64,000 nt of DNA, from assembly GCA_000437895.1 (NCBI GenBank), contig FR902162.1:26024-90023 (forward strand), given 5' to 3'. Source of the stretch: Clostridium sp. CAG:914 (GTDB taxonomy: Bacteria > Bacillota_I > Bacilli_A > RF39 > UBA660). The position numbers and the translations under genes were made by a program. The stretch's first letter is position 1. The number at the start of each line of letters is the position of its first letter. The notes under the pieces are model-generated. The model saw nothing but the letters and a program-made list of their open reading frames with translations, did no database searches and was not told the origin of the DNA. Shown here piece by piece: positions 25,699 through 35,504 of this stretch.

Positions 25699-28026
25699 AT
25701 GAGTAATATTTCAAAAGAAGAATTAAAAAAATTAGATGCCTATTTTAGAGCAAGCAATTATTTGTCCGTAGGACAATTATACTTATTAGATAATCCTTTA
25801 TTAAAAAGAAAATTAACTTTAAATGACGTAAAACCAAAGCTTGTTGGACATTGGGGAACAGTCCCAGGTCAGAATTTTATTTATACACATCTAAATAGAA
25901 TTATTACCAAATATAACCTAAATATGATTTATATATCAGGGCCTGGTCATGGTGGAAATGCCATGGTAGCTCAAACATATTTAGAAGAAACTTATAGTGA
26001 AATATATCCCAATATTACATATGACGAAAAAGGAATGAAAAAACTATTTAAACAGTTTTCATTTCCTTGTGGAATATCAAGTCATGTAGCACCAGAAACA
26101 CCCGGCAGTATCAATGAAGGAGGAGAATTAGGATATAGTTTAGCTCATGCCTATGGAGCGGTAATGGATAATCCAACCCTAATAGCAGCTTGTGTCGTAG
26201 GAGATGGTGAAGCTGAAACAGGACCACTAGCAACATCATGGCACTCTAATAAATTTATTAACCCCAAAACAGATGGAACAGTTTTACCAATTTTACACTT
26301 AAACGGATATAAAATAAATAATCCTACTATCTTTTCGAGAATGTCTGATACAGAACGTAATGCCTATTTTCTAGGATGCGGTTACAAAGTATATCATGTA
26401 TCAGGTAATGACACAATGACTATTCACGAGAGAATGGCTAAGACACTAGACAAAGTTGTTAGAGATATAAAAAAAATAAAACAAAGTAAAAGCAAAAATA
26501 GGCCATTATGGCCAATGATAATTCTTGAAACACCAAAAGGATGGACAGGGCCTAAAAAATATGAAGGTAAAGTTATTGAAGGAACATATAGAGCCCATCA
26601 AATACCAATTAATGTCTCTGAACCAAAAAGCTTAAAAGCCTTAGAAGATTGGCTATTAAGTTATCATCCAGAAGAACTATTTGACAAAAATGGCACTCTA
26701 ATAAAAGAATTACGAGATATGCATCCTAAAGGAATTAAAAGAATGGGAGCAAATCCCAATGCTAATGGAGGATTACTATTAAAAGAACTAATTGTCCCAG
26801 ATTATAAAAATTATGCAATAGATGTACCATATCCTGGAGCCGTTTGTGGAGAAGATATGCGTAATCTAGGAAAATTCGTCAGAGATATAATTGCTGAAAA
26901 TAAAAATAATTTTAGAGTTTTTGGACCAGATGAAGCAGCGTCTAATAGACTTACAGCAATGTTTGAAAAAACAAATAAAAGATGGATTGATAAAAAATTA
27001 AAAACAGATGATTATTTATCTAATGATGGTAGAGTAATGGATGCAATGTTATCAGAACATTTATGTGAAGGATGGCTAGAAGGATATCTTCTAACAGGAA
27101 GACATGGCTTCTTTAACAGTTATGAATCATTTATTAGAGTTATAGATTCCATGGCAAGTCAACATGCCAAATGGCTAAAAGTATGTAATGAACTATCTTT
27201 TAGAGCACCAATCTCATCACTAAACTACGTACTAACATCTAATGTATGGCAACAAGACCATAACGGATACACACATCAAGATCCAGGGTTTATTAACCAT
27301 ATAGTTACAAAAAAAGCAGATATAGTTAGAGTCTACTTGCCCCCTGATACTAATACATTATTATGTTGTTTTAATCATATTATAAAGACCAAAAATTATA
27401 TTAATTTAATTATTGCATCAAAACATCCACGACCACAATGGTTAACTATGGAAGAAGCAATAAAACACACTGCAAAAGGAATAGGCATATGGGAATTTGC
27501 AAGTAATGATAATGGACAAGAACCTGATATAATCATGGCTTCTTGTGGAGAAGCACCTACATTAGAGACAATTGCTGCTATTGGAATATTAAAAGAAAAC
27601 TTTAGAGAATTAAAAATAAGAATGATAAATGTTGTAGATTTAATGAAACTACAAGGAAGACATCCTCATGGATTAAGTGATGATGAATATGATATGATCT
27701 TTACTAAAGATAAACCAATTATTTTTAATTTTCATGGTTACCCTGATTTAATACATCAATTAGCGTATAAAAGAACAAATCAAAATATGCATGTCCATGG
27801 TTATATAGAAGAAGGAACAATAACAACACCATTTGATATGAAAGTTCAAAATAAAATAGATAGATATCATTTAGTTATGGATGCCTTAAAATATTTACCA
27901 CAACTAGGAGATAGAAGATCTGGTTTAAATCAAAAATGTCGTGATAAATTAATAGAACACAAACTGTATATAGCAGAATATGGAAAAGATTTACCAGAAA
28001 TTATAGATTGGCACTTTAATAATTAA
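25699..28026 (+). CDS. xfp: Xylulose-5-phosphate/fructose-6-phosphate phosphoketolase
   Basis: Thiamine-diphosphate enzyme cleaving xylulose-5-P or fructose-6-P with phosphate to acetyl-P and an aldose phosphate: the central step of heterofermentative or bifid sugar breakdown. The 775 residues match the family length, with motifs GPGHGGNAMVAQTYLEETY, FSFPCGISSHVAPETPGSIN, CVVGDGEAETGPLATSWH (ThDP site) and HGFFNSYESFIRVIDSM. The sequence looks complete, with a GAGGGG ribosome-binding site. It stands alone and ends at a nested terminator, suggesting a fermentative lifestyle with acetyl-phosphate as ATP source. Confidence 0.97.
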   Translation: MSNISKEELKKLDAYFRASNYLSVGQLYLLDNPLLKRKLTLNDVKPKLVGHWGTVPGQNFIYTHLNRIITKYNLNMIYISGPGHGGNAMVAQTYLEETYSEIYPNITYDEKGMKKLFKQFSFPCGISSHVAPETPGSINEGGELGYSLAHAYGAVMDNPTLIAACVVGDGEAETGPLATSWHSNKFINPKTDGTVLPILHLNGYKINNPTIFSRMSDTERNAYFLGCGYKVYHVSGNDTMTIHERMAKTLDKVVRDIKKIKQSKSKNRPLWPMIILETPKGWTGPKKYEGKVIEGTYRAHQIPINVSEPKSLKALEDWLLSYHPEELFDKNGTLIKELRDMHPKGIKRMGANPNANGGLLLKELIVPDYKNYAIDVPYPGAVCGEDMRNLGKFVRDIIAENKNNFRVFGPDEAASNRLTAMFEKTNKRWIDKKLKTDDYLSNDGRVMDAMLSEHLCEGWLEGYLLTGRHGFFNSYESFIRVIDSMASQHAKWLKVCNELSFRAPISSLNYVLTSNVWQQDHNGYTHQDPGFINHIVTKKADIVRVYLPPDTNTLLCCFNHIIKTKNYINLIIASKHPRPQWLTMEEAIKHTAKGIGIWEFASNDNGQEPDIIMASCGEAPTLETIAAIGILKENFRELKIRMINVVDLMKLQGRHPHGLSDDEYDMIFTKDKPIIFNFHGYPDLIHQLAYKRTNQNMHVHGYIEEGTITTPFDMKVQNKIDRYHLVMDALKYLPQLGDRRSGLNQKCRDKLIEHKLYIAEYGKDLPEIIDWHFNN

Positions 28027-28092
28027 AAAGAAACTAGAAATGATGTGAACCCCAATCGGTAGACATCATAAAAAAAGAAGTTTCTTTTTTTC
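28027..28092 (+). terminator. Nested-hairpin terminator after phosphoketolase
   Basis: An outer stem AAGAAACT/AGTTTCTT encloses an inner stem ATGATGT/ACATCAT and is followed by a long T run. Confidence 0.8.
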
Positions 28093-28146
28093 CTTATTTA
28101 TGGTATTATTAAACTAGGAGAGAGTATCAAAGAAAGGTGTACATTT

Positions 28147-29865
28147 ATGGATGAAGAAAATCAAACATATACTATAGATGATTATATAGCAGATGGAATA
28201 GATAAAATCTATGAAACAATTAATAATGTTGATGTTAAACTAGATGACAATTTTAATGATTTAAAAGAAGAAATTGATAAATTAAATACAGAAGTTAATA
28301 ATCTTGTTACTAGTTTAAGAGAAACAACAATAGTAACAGAAGCCAAACAAAACATAATGATATCACAAATGGAATTTGATAAACGTTATCAATATAGAGA
28401 CAATGTTAGAAATAAAATACTAGGTATTATACAATCCTTAGATATTAACGTTATAAAAAAAAGTACAATAGAAAATTTAAGAGATGACTCACTTATTAAT
28501 AATCATAATTATTGGTTATCCTCCTCTTTAGTATCCTTATGCTCTTGGTACACAAATAATAAAGAAATGGCTTATATTGCCCTAGAATCAGCAATAAAGT
28601 ATAACGATCAAAAAACATCATTATTGTTTTCCTTAATTCATTTATATGCCAAAAAACATGATGGAGCAATAAAATGGTTTGATAGATATCTTGAATTACA
28701 AGATCCTTTAAAAACAGAAGGAATATTTGTACTTGTCGTAGACCTTATTACAAGTGGAGTATTAGGAAATGAAGGAACTACAAAGTTTTTAAATAAAATT
28801 GATGAATGGACTAGAGAATTAGATAAAATAGACCATATATATAATAAACAGGTTTCTTTTTGGGAAAATTACTTCTCAAATATTATAACTAATAAAGATA
28901 TTAGTATTTCTTCATATATTTCTGACTATGTCTTAGAAGCATCAGAATTAAAAGATAAACTAATTTTATCAAAATGTTATAGTGAATTTATCCAAAAATT
29001 CAAAAATATATATGATAAAAAAAATTATGATGTAATTTCTTTTGAAAAAAAGATAGAAAAAATTATAGGCAATTTAATTTATGATTATGATTATGATGAA
29101 TATGAACTTAAAAAAGATATTATAAAAAATAAATTAATAGTAAATGAAAACGGTAATGTGGAAGAGGCTTTAAAAAAATTTGAAAATAATAATTCTGTTA
29201 TTTTAAATGAAGTAGACGATTTATATACTATTATTACTAATATAGCCCTAAATGAAACTAAAAATAATTATCTTATAACAATAAATACAAGAAAAGTATG
29301 CTTAGGATTATGCAAGAGGTATATATTAACAGGTTATAGTAATGTTATAAAAAAATATTTTAACAATAAAGAACTTAACTTCACAATAATGATAGATGAT
29401 TGGACTGGAATAACCAAAAATGGTAGTAATGAAAAAGAACTTCAAACATATTTAGAAGAATTCTATTTAAATAAAAATAAACAAAATTTAAAAGAAGATA
29501 AATTATTCAATAGAGAAATGTTAATAGCAATTATAATTGGATTAATAGGAATAATCATCTCATACAAAATACCTATTTTATCAATTATTATATTACTTTC
29601 TACTATTATCTTTTGTATATGTCAAATGTATATAATTAATAAAAAAAATTCAGAAAAAAAAGAAAAAGTTAATATCATGATACAAGAAAATAAAAAATTA
29701 TTAAATAAAATTATAATAGAAATAGTTGATTTTTGTCTTATGTATAATGAAAATAATATTAACATAGATGATTTTTCGGATTATATAAATAAATACAATC
29801 CTAATGATTTTATTATTACCAATAGTAATGAAAGAAATATTATAATAGATAGAAAGGAAATATAA
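28147..29865 (+). CDS. Unrecognised membrane protein with N-terminal coiled coil (AAA operon gene 1)
   Basis: Not recognised. Residues 10-65 form a coiled coil (DDNFNDLKEEIDKLNTEVNN). Residues about 120-300 are helical with TPR-like spacing (MAYIALESAIKYNDQ, DGAIKWFDRYLEL). Two adjacent membrane helices lie near 458-500 (LIAIIIGLIGIIISYKIPIL, IIILLSTIIFCICQMYII), and a short soluble tail follows. It begins after AAAGGTG and is 1 bp from the next gene, opening a compact operon with a Ycf46-type ATPase. It could anchor the complex to the membrane; that is inference from topology and context. Confidence 0.75.
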   Translation: MDEENQTYTIDDYIADGIDKIYETINNVDVKLDDNFNDLKEEIDKLNTEVNNLVTSLRETTIVTEAKQNIMISQMEFDKRYQYRDNVRNKILGIIQSLDINVIKKSTIENLRDDSLINNHNYWLSSSLVSLCSWYTNNKEMAYIALESAIKYNDQKTSLLFSLIHLYAKKHDGAIKWFDRYLELQDPLKTEGIFVLVVDLITSGVLGNEGTTKFLNKIDEWTRELDKIDHIYNKQVSFWENYFSNIITNKDISISSYISDYVLEASELKDKLILSKCYSEFIQKFKNIYDKKNYDVISFEKKIEKIIGNLIYDYDYDEYELKKDIIKNKLIVNENGNVEEALKKFENNNSVILNEVDDLYTIITNIALNETKNNYLITINTRKVCLGLCKRYILTGYSNVIKKYFNNKELNFTIMIDDWTGITKNGSNEKELQTYLEEFYLNKNKQNLKEDKLFNREMLIAIIIGLIGIIISYKIPILSIIILLSTIIFCICQMYIINKKNSEKKEKVNIMIQENKKLLNKIIIEIVDFCLMYNENNINIDDFSDYINKYNPNDFIITNSNERNIIIDRKEI

Positions 29866-29866
29866 T

Positions 29867-30049
29867 ATGAATGAAAATAAACTTATTCCCAAAATAGATA
29901 GTATTATTCCAATTGAAGATGATAAAATAAATGATATAAATGGAATAGAAGATATTAATATTTCCGAAGAATTTATAAGAGGGTTACCAGAATGGGATTT
30001 ACTTCCTCCAAATCAATTTATTAAAAGAAATGGAGGTAATGAAAATTGA
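29867..30049 (+). CDS. 60-aa linker protein with LPEWDLLPPN motif (AAA operon gene 2)
   Basis: A short acidic protein, probably disordered in its first 40 residues, ending in RGLPEWDLLPPNQFIKR. It follows the membrane protein by 1 bp, has AAAGGAAAT as its binding site, and its TGA overlaps the TTG start of the next gene. Other operon products also end in aromatic-proline tails (NFFPTIPNE and GFWPVKDID), so this may be a docking peptide for the ATPase. Function unknown. Confidence 0.65.
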   Translation: MNENKLIPKIDSIIPIEDDKINDINGIEDINISEEFIRGLPEWDLLPPNQFIKRNGGNEN

Positions 30050-30483
30050 CATATTACGAATTGATGAATACCTTAGAATCTATTAGAATATCTCCAAGAA
30101 ATTCAGAATATATAAATAAATTAAATAGTACTACTTTATTAGTATATAATGATATAGAACCAAATATTAAAGGATTTATAGAAAAAATAATGATTTATAG
30201 ACTATCTAATGAACTTAATAATCTTTTGAATAGAATATATTCCATAGATTATGATAATCTAAGTCTAGAATTAGTAGAATTTCAAAGAGAAGTTATTTAT
30301 CTAGAAGAACTTTCTAAAATTAAAATAATTAAAGATAATACAAAAAAAGAATTAATAAATAGTTTATTTAAATTATCTAATCAATTTTGTGATGAATTAT
30401 ATAAAAATGTTTCATATATTGACACAGATGGAAGATATAAAGAATTGGTAGATAGTTATAGATTTACAATTAAGGAGGGGTAA
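30046..30483 (+). CDS. 145-aa helical protein (AAA operon gene 3)
   Basis: All-helical, no membrane segment, not recognised. It starts with TTG at 30046, overlapping the preceding stop by 4 bp (TTGA) and preceded by GGAGGT at a good distance. Its stop is followed at once by the start of the AAA+ ATPase. Phrases such as SNELNNLLNRIYSIDYDNLS suggest a helical bundle. A role as adaptor for the ATPase is only suggested by the coupling. Confidence 0.65.
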   Translation: MTYYELMNTLESIRISPRNSEYINKLNSTTLLVYNDIEPNIKGFIEKIMIYRLSNELNNLLNRIYSIDYDNLSLELVEFQREVIYLEELSKIKIIKDNTKKELINSLFKLSNQFCDELYKNVSYIDTDGRYKELVDSYRFTIKEG

Positions 30484-30484
30484 A

Positions 30485-31987
30485 ATGAATTATATTGAAA
30501 CAAAGGATTTAACAAAACAATATTTATTAGCAAGAATACCATTTATAGCAATTAATTCCATTGAGAAAAAACGAGTTGAAAGAATGTTTTTAGAATTATC
30601 TAAAGAAATGAATATACCAATATATTTTTATTCAATGTCAAAAGGGTTATTTGAAATAACAAGTGGTAAAGTTTTAAATGAAACAAAGACAACAACAGGG
30701 GTATTAGATTATATTGGAGAACAATTAAAAATTAAAGATAATCATATCTTTGTATTATCTGATATAACAGATATAGAAAGTGAAAGTGTTATATCAAGAT
30801 TTTTGAATGATATTGTCACATTAGCAGAAGAACATAGCAGTAGCATAGTAATTGTTCATTCTGGAGATACGATATGGTCTAATTTAAAAAGATTAGGAAT
30901 GTCATTAGAATTACCACTACCTACTGAAGAAGAATTATATGAAATAATTAAAAAAAGTATTTTACCTTATAAAAGTCAAATACAATTAGAATGGAATGAA
31001 GAAAATTTTAAAGAAGCAGCTACTACTTTATCAGGCTTAAGTGAAATAGAAGTTAAAAATGTAATATCATCACTTATAGCAACCGGATCAATAACACAAG
31101 AAGACCTAATTGATTTAAAATATACTAAAGACAGTATGTTTAGCAATATTAGTGGACTTGAAAAAATTGAAGTAGATAAAAACACATCCATTGGAGGATT
31201 AGATAATTTAAAAGAATGGCTAACAGAAAAGAAAAAACTTATGTCTCCTTCAAAAAGAGAAGAAATGAAAAAAAGAGGAATAAAACCTCCACGTGGACTT
31301 TTAATCGTAGGAGTACCAGGATGTGGTAAAAGTTTATGTGCTAAAGCTATTTCACATATGTGGCAATTACCACTATACCTTCTTGATTTTGCAACAGTAC
31401 AAGGACAATATGTAGGACAAAGTGAAAGACAATTAAAAGAAGCATTAGAAGCTGCTGAATCTGTCTCTCCTTGCATATTATGGATAGATGAAATAGAAAA
31501 AGGTTTATCAGGAGGAACTGATTCCAATGGAGTTACTAATAGAATGATTGGTCAATTTCTATTTTGGCTCCAAGAATGTCAAAAAGAAGTATTTGTCGTA
31601 GCAACTGCTAATGATGTTACAAGTCTACCAGCCGAACTATTACGTAAAGGAAGATTTGATGAGATGTTCTTCGTAGATTTACCGACTAAAAATGAAAGAG
31701 CAGAAATAATTTCACTATATTCACAAAAATACTTAAAAGTAAAGTTAGCAGATAGTTTTATGAATAAAATTCTAGAAGTTTCTGCGGGATTTTCTGGAGC
31801 TGACTTAGAATCTGTTATTCGTGATATAGCCTATAAATTGGTTGCAGAAAATATACCATTGACAGAAGAGTTGTTTATTAATAGTTTTCTAAATACTAAA
31901 TCATTAATGAAAACAAATCCAGAAAAAATAGAAAAAATTAGAGCATGGGGAAAAGAAAGAGCTGTTTGGGCAGGAAAAGATATTTAG
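30485..31987 (+). CDS. Ycf46-type AAA+ ATPase (AAA operon gene 4)
   Basis: At 500 residues it matches the Ycf46-like family: an N-terminal half resembling a degenerate ATPase domain (HIFVLSDITDIE) and a C-terminal AAA+ module. That module has GVPGCGKS (Walker A), CILWIDEIEK (Walker B), VVATANDV (sensor 1), LLRKGRFDE (arginine finger) and SGADLESVIRDIAYKL (sensor 2 helix). All catalytic residues are present. Ycf46 proteins are poorly understood; some affect photosynthesis or cell-envelope processes in other bacteria. It is the only clearly enzymatic gene of the cluster, so it probably remodels or assembles the coiled-coil and membrane partners. Confidence 0.9.
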   Translation: MNYIETKDLTKQYLLARIPFIAINSIEKKRVERMFLELSKEMNIPIYFYSMSKGLFEITSGKVLNETKTTTGVLDYIGEQLKIKDNHIFVLSDITDIESESVISRFLNDIVTLAEEHSSSIVIVHSGDTIWSNLKRLGMSLELPLPTEEELYEIIKKSILPYKSQIQLEWNEENFKEAATTLSGLSEIEVKNVISSLIATGSITQEDLIDLKYTKDSMFSNISGLEKIEVDKNTSIGGLDNLKEWLTEKKKLMSPSKREEMKKRGIKPPRGLLIVGVPGCGKSLCAKAISHMWQLPLYLLDFATVQGQYVGQSERQLKEALEAAESVSPCILWIDEIEKGLSGGTDSNGVTNRMIGQFLFWLQECQKEVFVVATANDVTSLPAELLRKGRFDEMFFVDLPTKNERAEIISLYSQKYLKVKLADSFMNKILEVSAGFSGADLESVIRDIAYKLVAENIPLTEELFINSFLNTKSLMKTNPEKIEKIRAWGKERAVWAGKDI

Positions 31988-31994
31988 TAAATTT

Positions 31995-32022
31995 ATTGAT
32001 GTCACAAAGACATCAATTTTTA
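31995..32022 (+). terminator. Terminator after the AAA+ ATPase
   Basis: ATTGATGTC (31995-32003) pairs with GACATCAAT (32009-32017), then T5. It separates the first four genes from the following three, which have their own promoter. Confidence 0.75.
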
Positions 32023-32061
32023 CATTAGAAATAAATTAATTATAAAAGAATATTAAATAAA

Positions 32062-32090
32062 TTGACAAAAAATGTGCAATGATATAAAAT
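32062..32090 (+). promoter_or_regulatory. Promoter of the coiled-coil gene pair
   Basis: TTGACA (32062-32067), a 17-bp spacer and TAAAAT (32085-32090), 21 bp before the ATG at 32112. Confidence 0.8.
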
Positions 32091-32111
32091 TATAATAAGA
32101 GGTGGTTGGTA

Positions 32112-33695
32112 ATGATAAGTTACAATAATGGAGAAGTAGTACAAAGCCTAAGACAATATGAAATGTTTGCAAATAGTTTAAAACTAATATCTTCTAATGA
32201 AGAAAAGAAAATGGTTATTAATCAATTAAATAAACTATTAGCAAAAATAATTAAAGAGTCTAACGTGGTATATGAAGAAGAATATAACAAACTATATGAA
32301 CGTGAAATAGAATTTATTGATGAGGAAAGAACAAGACTAACTTTACTAGTAGAATTAATTAATCAAAGAATTTCCTATGTCGATAAACTATGTCAAAAAC
32401 ATTATCAATTAACTTATGAAAATATAGAACTTCCACCAATACGTGGAAAAGATGAATTAGAAGAATTACAAAATAGAATAAAAATAATTGATAAATATAG
32501 TAAAAACATAAAAACATGTCACGAGTTAGAACTAGAAATTGAAAACATGGAAAGTAAATTATCGTTAGCTAAAGAAAAAATAAATGTTAATGATTCATTA
32601 AATCAAGAACTAGAACATAAATTAATAGAATTATTACATAATACTTTTAGTGAATTATCATTAGATCTACTTATTGATGAACAAAGTAACATAGAAGATA
32701 ATTTTTATGAATGTGAAAATCTCTACTCAATAGCTAAAAAGAATTTAGAAAAATCAAGAATAAAAAATCCTGAAATGATTAATGAATGTCAAGAAATGTT
32801 AAATGAAATAGAAGAAGAATATAAAGAATATAATAATAAAATGTGTATTTTAGGTCTTATAGAAATCTATGATAGAAAAGTAGATACTTATGATGAATTA
32901 TTAACAAAAAGAAATAAGATAAAAGAATTAATGAATGGTGTTACAAATAAAGAATTCTTAAATAGAGTAGAGACAGAAATAAATAAACAATATTCTTCAA
33001 TAATAAAAGAAGAACAAGATATTAATACTTATAATGAATTACTAAAAAGAGTGGAAGAAATAAAAAAAGAAATTAATGATATAAAAGAAGAAAATAATAG
33101 TGAAGAATTTCAACAAGTATTAAAACCTTTACTTGATAATGAAAGAAAAAGACAAGAAAGAATATTAAAAGAACAAAGATTAAAAGAAGAGGAAGAAAGA
33201 CAAAAAAGACTAGAAATAGAAAGAAAAAGACAAGAAGAAATATCTAAAAAGCAACGTTTAATTGAAGAAACAAGAAAAAAAGAAATGGAAAAAAGAACAA
33301 AGAAACTCTTAGAAGAACAACAAAAGTCTATTTTAAATAAAAAGAATAGTTATAATTTTGAAACTATGAAAGATATTTCTCTAAATAAAGAAAAAGAAAA
33401 TATAGAACCAATAAAACCTAATGATGAAGAAACTTTTTCAAATAATATAAATGAAACAGATATGTCTTCTTTTAAAAATAAATATGATATTGAAAAAGAA
33501 CTATTCGACGAATTTAATGGTCAACAATTTATGAATAAAGAAGAGAATAATATAGAAGAACTACCTAAAAAAGATAAATTACCTTTAGGAAATTTTGATG
33601 ATTATGCTAAAAAATTTGATGAAGGAAATGTAGATAAAAGCGAGTTTGATGAATTATTTTCAGATAACTTCTTTCCAACAATACCAAATGAATAA
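32112..33695 (+). CDS. Long coiled-coil protein (cluster gene 5)
   Basis: Not recognised. It is almost entirely helical and charged, with a highly basic-acidic single-helix stretch near residues 335-405 (RKRQERILKEQRLKEEEERQ) and an acidic disordered tail ending FSDNFFPTIPNE. No signal peptide or membrane helix. ATG 32112 is preferred to the upstream TTG at 32106 because AGAGGTGG is correctly placed for it. It shares internal phrases with the next protein (NTYNELLKRVEEIKKE here; NYEELIKKREKINK there), so the two may be diverged paralogues forming a filament or hetero-oligomer. Confidence 0.75.
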   Translation: MISYNNGEVVQSLRQYEMFANSLKLISSNEEKKMVINQLNKLLAKIIKESNVVYEEEYNKLYEREIEFIDEERTRLTLLVELINQRISYVDKLCQKHYQLTYENIELPPIRGKDELEELQNRIKIIDKYSKNIKTCHELELEIENMESKLSLAKEKINVNDSLNQELEHKLIELLHNTFSELSLDLLIDEQSNIEDNFYECENLYSIAKKNLEKSRIKNPEMINECQEMLNEIEEEYKEYNNKMCILGLIEIYDRKVDTYDELLTKRNKIKELMNGVTNKEFLNRVETEINKQYSSIIKEEQDINTYNELLKRVEEIKKEINDIKEENNSEEFQQVLKPLLDNERKRQERILKEQRLKEEEERQKRLEIERKRQEEISKKQRLIEETRKKEMEKRTKKLLEEQQKSILNKKNSYNFETMKDISLNKEKENIEPIKPNDEETFSNNINETDMSSFKNKYDIEKELFDEFNGQQFMNKEENNIEELPKKDKLPLGNFDDYAKKFDEGNVDKSEFDELFSDNFFPTIPNE

Positions 33696-33724
33696 CAATA
33701 TAGAATAAAAAGGGGAGGAAAAGT

Positions 33725-35494
33725 ATGTATGATATATCTAAAATGACTAATATTACTAGATTGTATCAGATTTACTTAATGACATATGATACCTTAAGAG
33801 CTCAATCTAAGTCAAAATTAGGAATAGAACAAGATACTTTGAAAAAATTAAAAGAGATATCTCTACAAATCTATACATTAATTCTTGATCAAACATACTC
33901 TTCTATCCAAGAATTAAAGAATTATGGTGATGTGTACGATATATATCAAATTTCTAGTAGGCTAGATAAAATGGTATCTGTAATAGAAAATCTATTTGAG
34001 ACTAAGAATAAATTAACTCATAAATATGGTGAATTTTCCATAATACCATTAGTATTAGAAAATAGTAAAGATAATATCAGTGAAGAAAAATTATCTATAC
34101 TAACAAAAAGAAGAGATATTTTTGATACTTATATAAAAAATGAAGGATTTTTAAAAAAATTAAAAGAAGAAATTATAAAATTAAATGAAGAACTTGGTAA
34201 TTTAAGTAATAAACAAGATGAAATTAACTCAATATTTACTAAATATGAAAAAGAATTGCAACGCTTTATTCAAATTAGTGATGACTTTATTGAATTGTGC
34301 AAAGATAATAGTATAGATATAAAACAATTACAAAGTTATAATGATATCGAATTTAATGCATATTATGATAACATTTGTTCTTCTGATAAAGATGCTACTG
34401 AAAAATATAACGTCATGTTATCTATACCAGTTAATAATGACTATTCAGATATTCACTATGAAGTAAAACACGAAATGGAAGAAGCTAAATTAAGAAGAAG
34501 TCTTATTGAAATTGTTAAAGAGATTAATGGGACATATTCTAATTATGAAGAATTAATAAAGAAAAGAGAAAAGATAAATAAATATTTAAAAAATATTGAG
34601 AATAAAGAATTAATTTCTCAATTAAAATTACTTATAGATAGACAAATAAGAAGTATACAAAGTTATCATCAAGTAGAATTATCCATCTTAAATATTAAAG
34701 ATGATGTTAGTGAAAAACAAACATTAGTAGATAGACTAACTAGTGATAATGAAAATTTAAAAAAAGATATAGAATATATATTATCCTTACCAAGTATAGA
34801 TTACGTTATTGATAAAACAAAATCTTCTACTAACAATATGGTTATAGGCATAAGTGATAGTTTTATTGCTTATACAAAAGATAGAGTAAAAAATGTGCTA
34901 TTATATGTATATAATGAGTTAAATAAAGAAAATAATAGTATTATAAAGAATTCTATAGATAATTATTTTAATGAAAAGAATAAGGAAGAAAATATTAAAT
35001 ATAGTTCTAATGAAATTATAGATATAAAAAATGGCTATATAGTTTATTCTTATGATAGAGTTATTGATATACTAAGAAAAATATTAAATAGTATGAATAA
35101 AAATACCATAGAAGTAGATAATACAAAAGAAACTCATACTTTGATAGAAGATAATAGTAATATTGAAAAGCAAGATGATATTGAAGTTGATATTTCTAAA
35201 GAAAATATTTTTCTAGATGACTTAAAAAAAGATGACAATAAAGATAATACTTTAGAAGATAGTAATAATAGTATATTAGATATAACAAAAGAAAATAATG
35301 AATCTAGTAATACAATAACAGAAAATATTGTTCAAGAAGAAAACAATAAAGATAATTATGAATTTCCTAATATTGATTTAGATAATAAAAAAGATGATGT
35401 AATATTATCATCTGATAAAACAATAGATAATGAAGGATTTTGGCCAGTTAAAGATATAGATATATCTGTATTAGGAATAGATAATTTAGAATAA
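33725..35494 (+). CDS. Second coiled-coil protein (cluster gene 6)
   Basis: 589 residues, helical, unrecognised. The first 330 residues are coiled coil (FLKKLKEEIIKLNEELGNLS). Two stretches near residues 370-400 and 440-460 resemble each other (VIGISDSFIAYTKDRVKNVL and IKNGYIVYSYDRVIDILRKI), suggesting a short internal repeat. The tail is acidic and ends GFWPVKDIDISVLGIDNLE. The start follows GGGGAGG. Partner of gene 5 by adjacency and likeness; function unknown. Confidence 0.75.
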   Translation: MYDISKMTNITRLYQIYLMTYDTLRAQSKSKLGIEQDTLKKLKEISLQIYTLILDQTYSSIQELKNYGDVYDIYQISSRLDKMVSVIENLFETKNKLTHKYGEFSIIPLVLENSKDNISEEKLSILTKRRDIFDTYIKNEGFLKKLKEEIIKLNEELGNLSNKQDEINSIFTKYEKELQRFIQISDDFIELCKDNSIDIKQLQSYNDIEFNAYYDNICSSDKDATEKYNVMLSIPVNNDYSDIHYEVKHEMEEAKLRRSLIEIVKEINGTYSNYEELIKKREKINKYLKNIENKELISQLKLLIDRQIRSIQSYHQVELSILNIKDDVSEKQTLVDRLTSDNENLKKDIEYILSLPSIDYVIDKTKSSTNNMVIGISDSFIAYTKDRVKNVLLYVYNELNKENNSIIKNSIDNYFNEKNKEENIKYSSNEIIDIKNGYIVYSYDRVIDILRKILNSMNKNTIEVDNTKETHTLIEDNSNIEKQDDIEVDISKENIFLDDLKKDDNKDNTLEDSNNSILDITKENNESSNTITENIVQEENNKDNYEFPNIDLDNKKDDVILSSDKTIDNEGFWPVKDIDISVLGIDNLE

Positions 35495-35504
35495 AGGAGG
35501 AATA

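Noticed and set aside
30976..31527. A 183-codon minus-strand open frame inside the AAA+ ATPase gene.
   Set aside because: The plus strand encodes intact Walker motifs here; the reverse frame is a shadow with unlikely composition.
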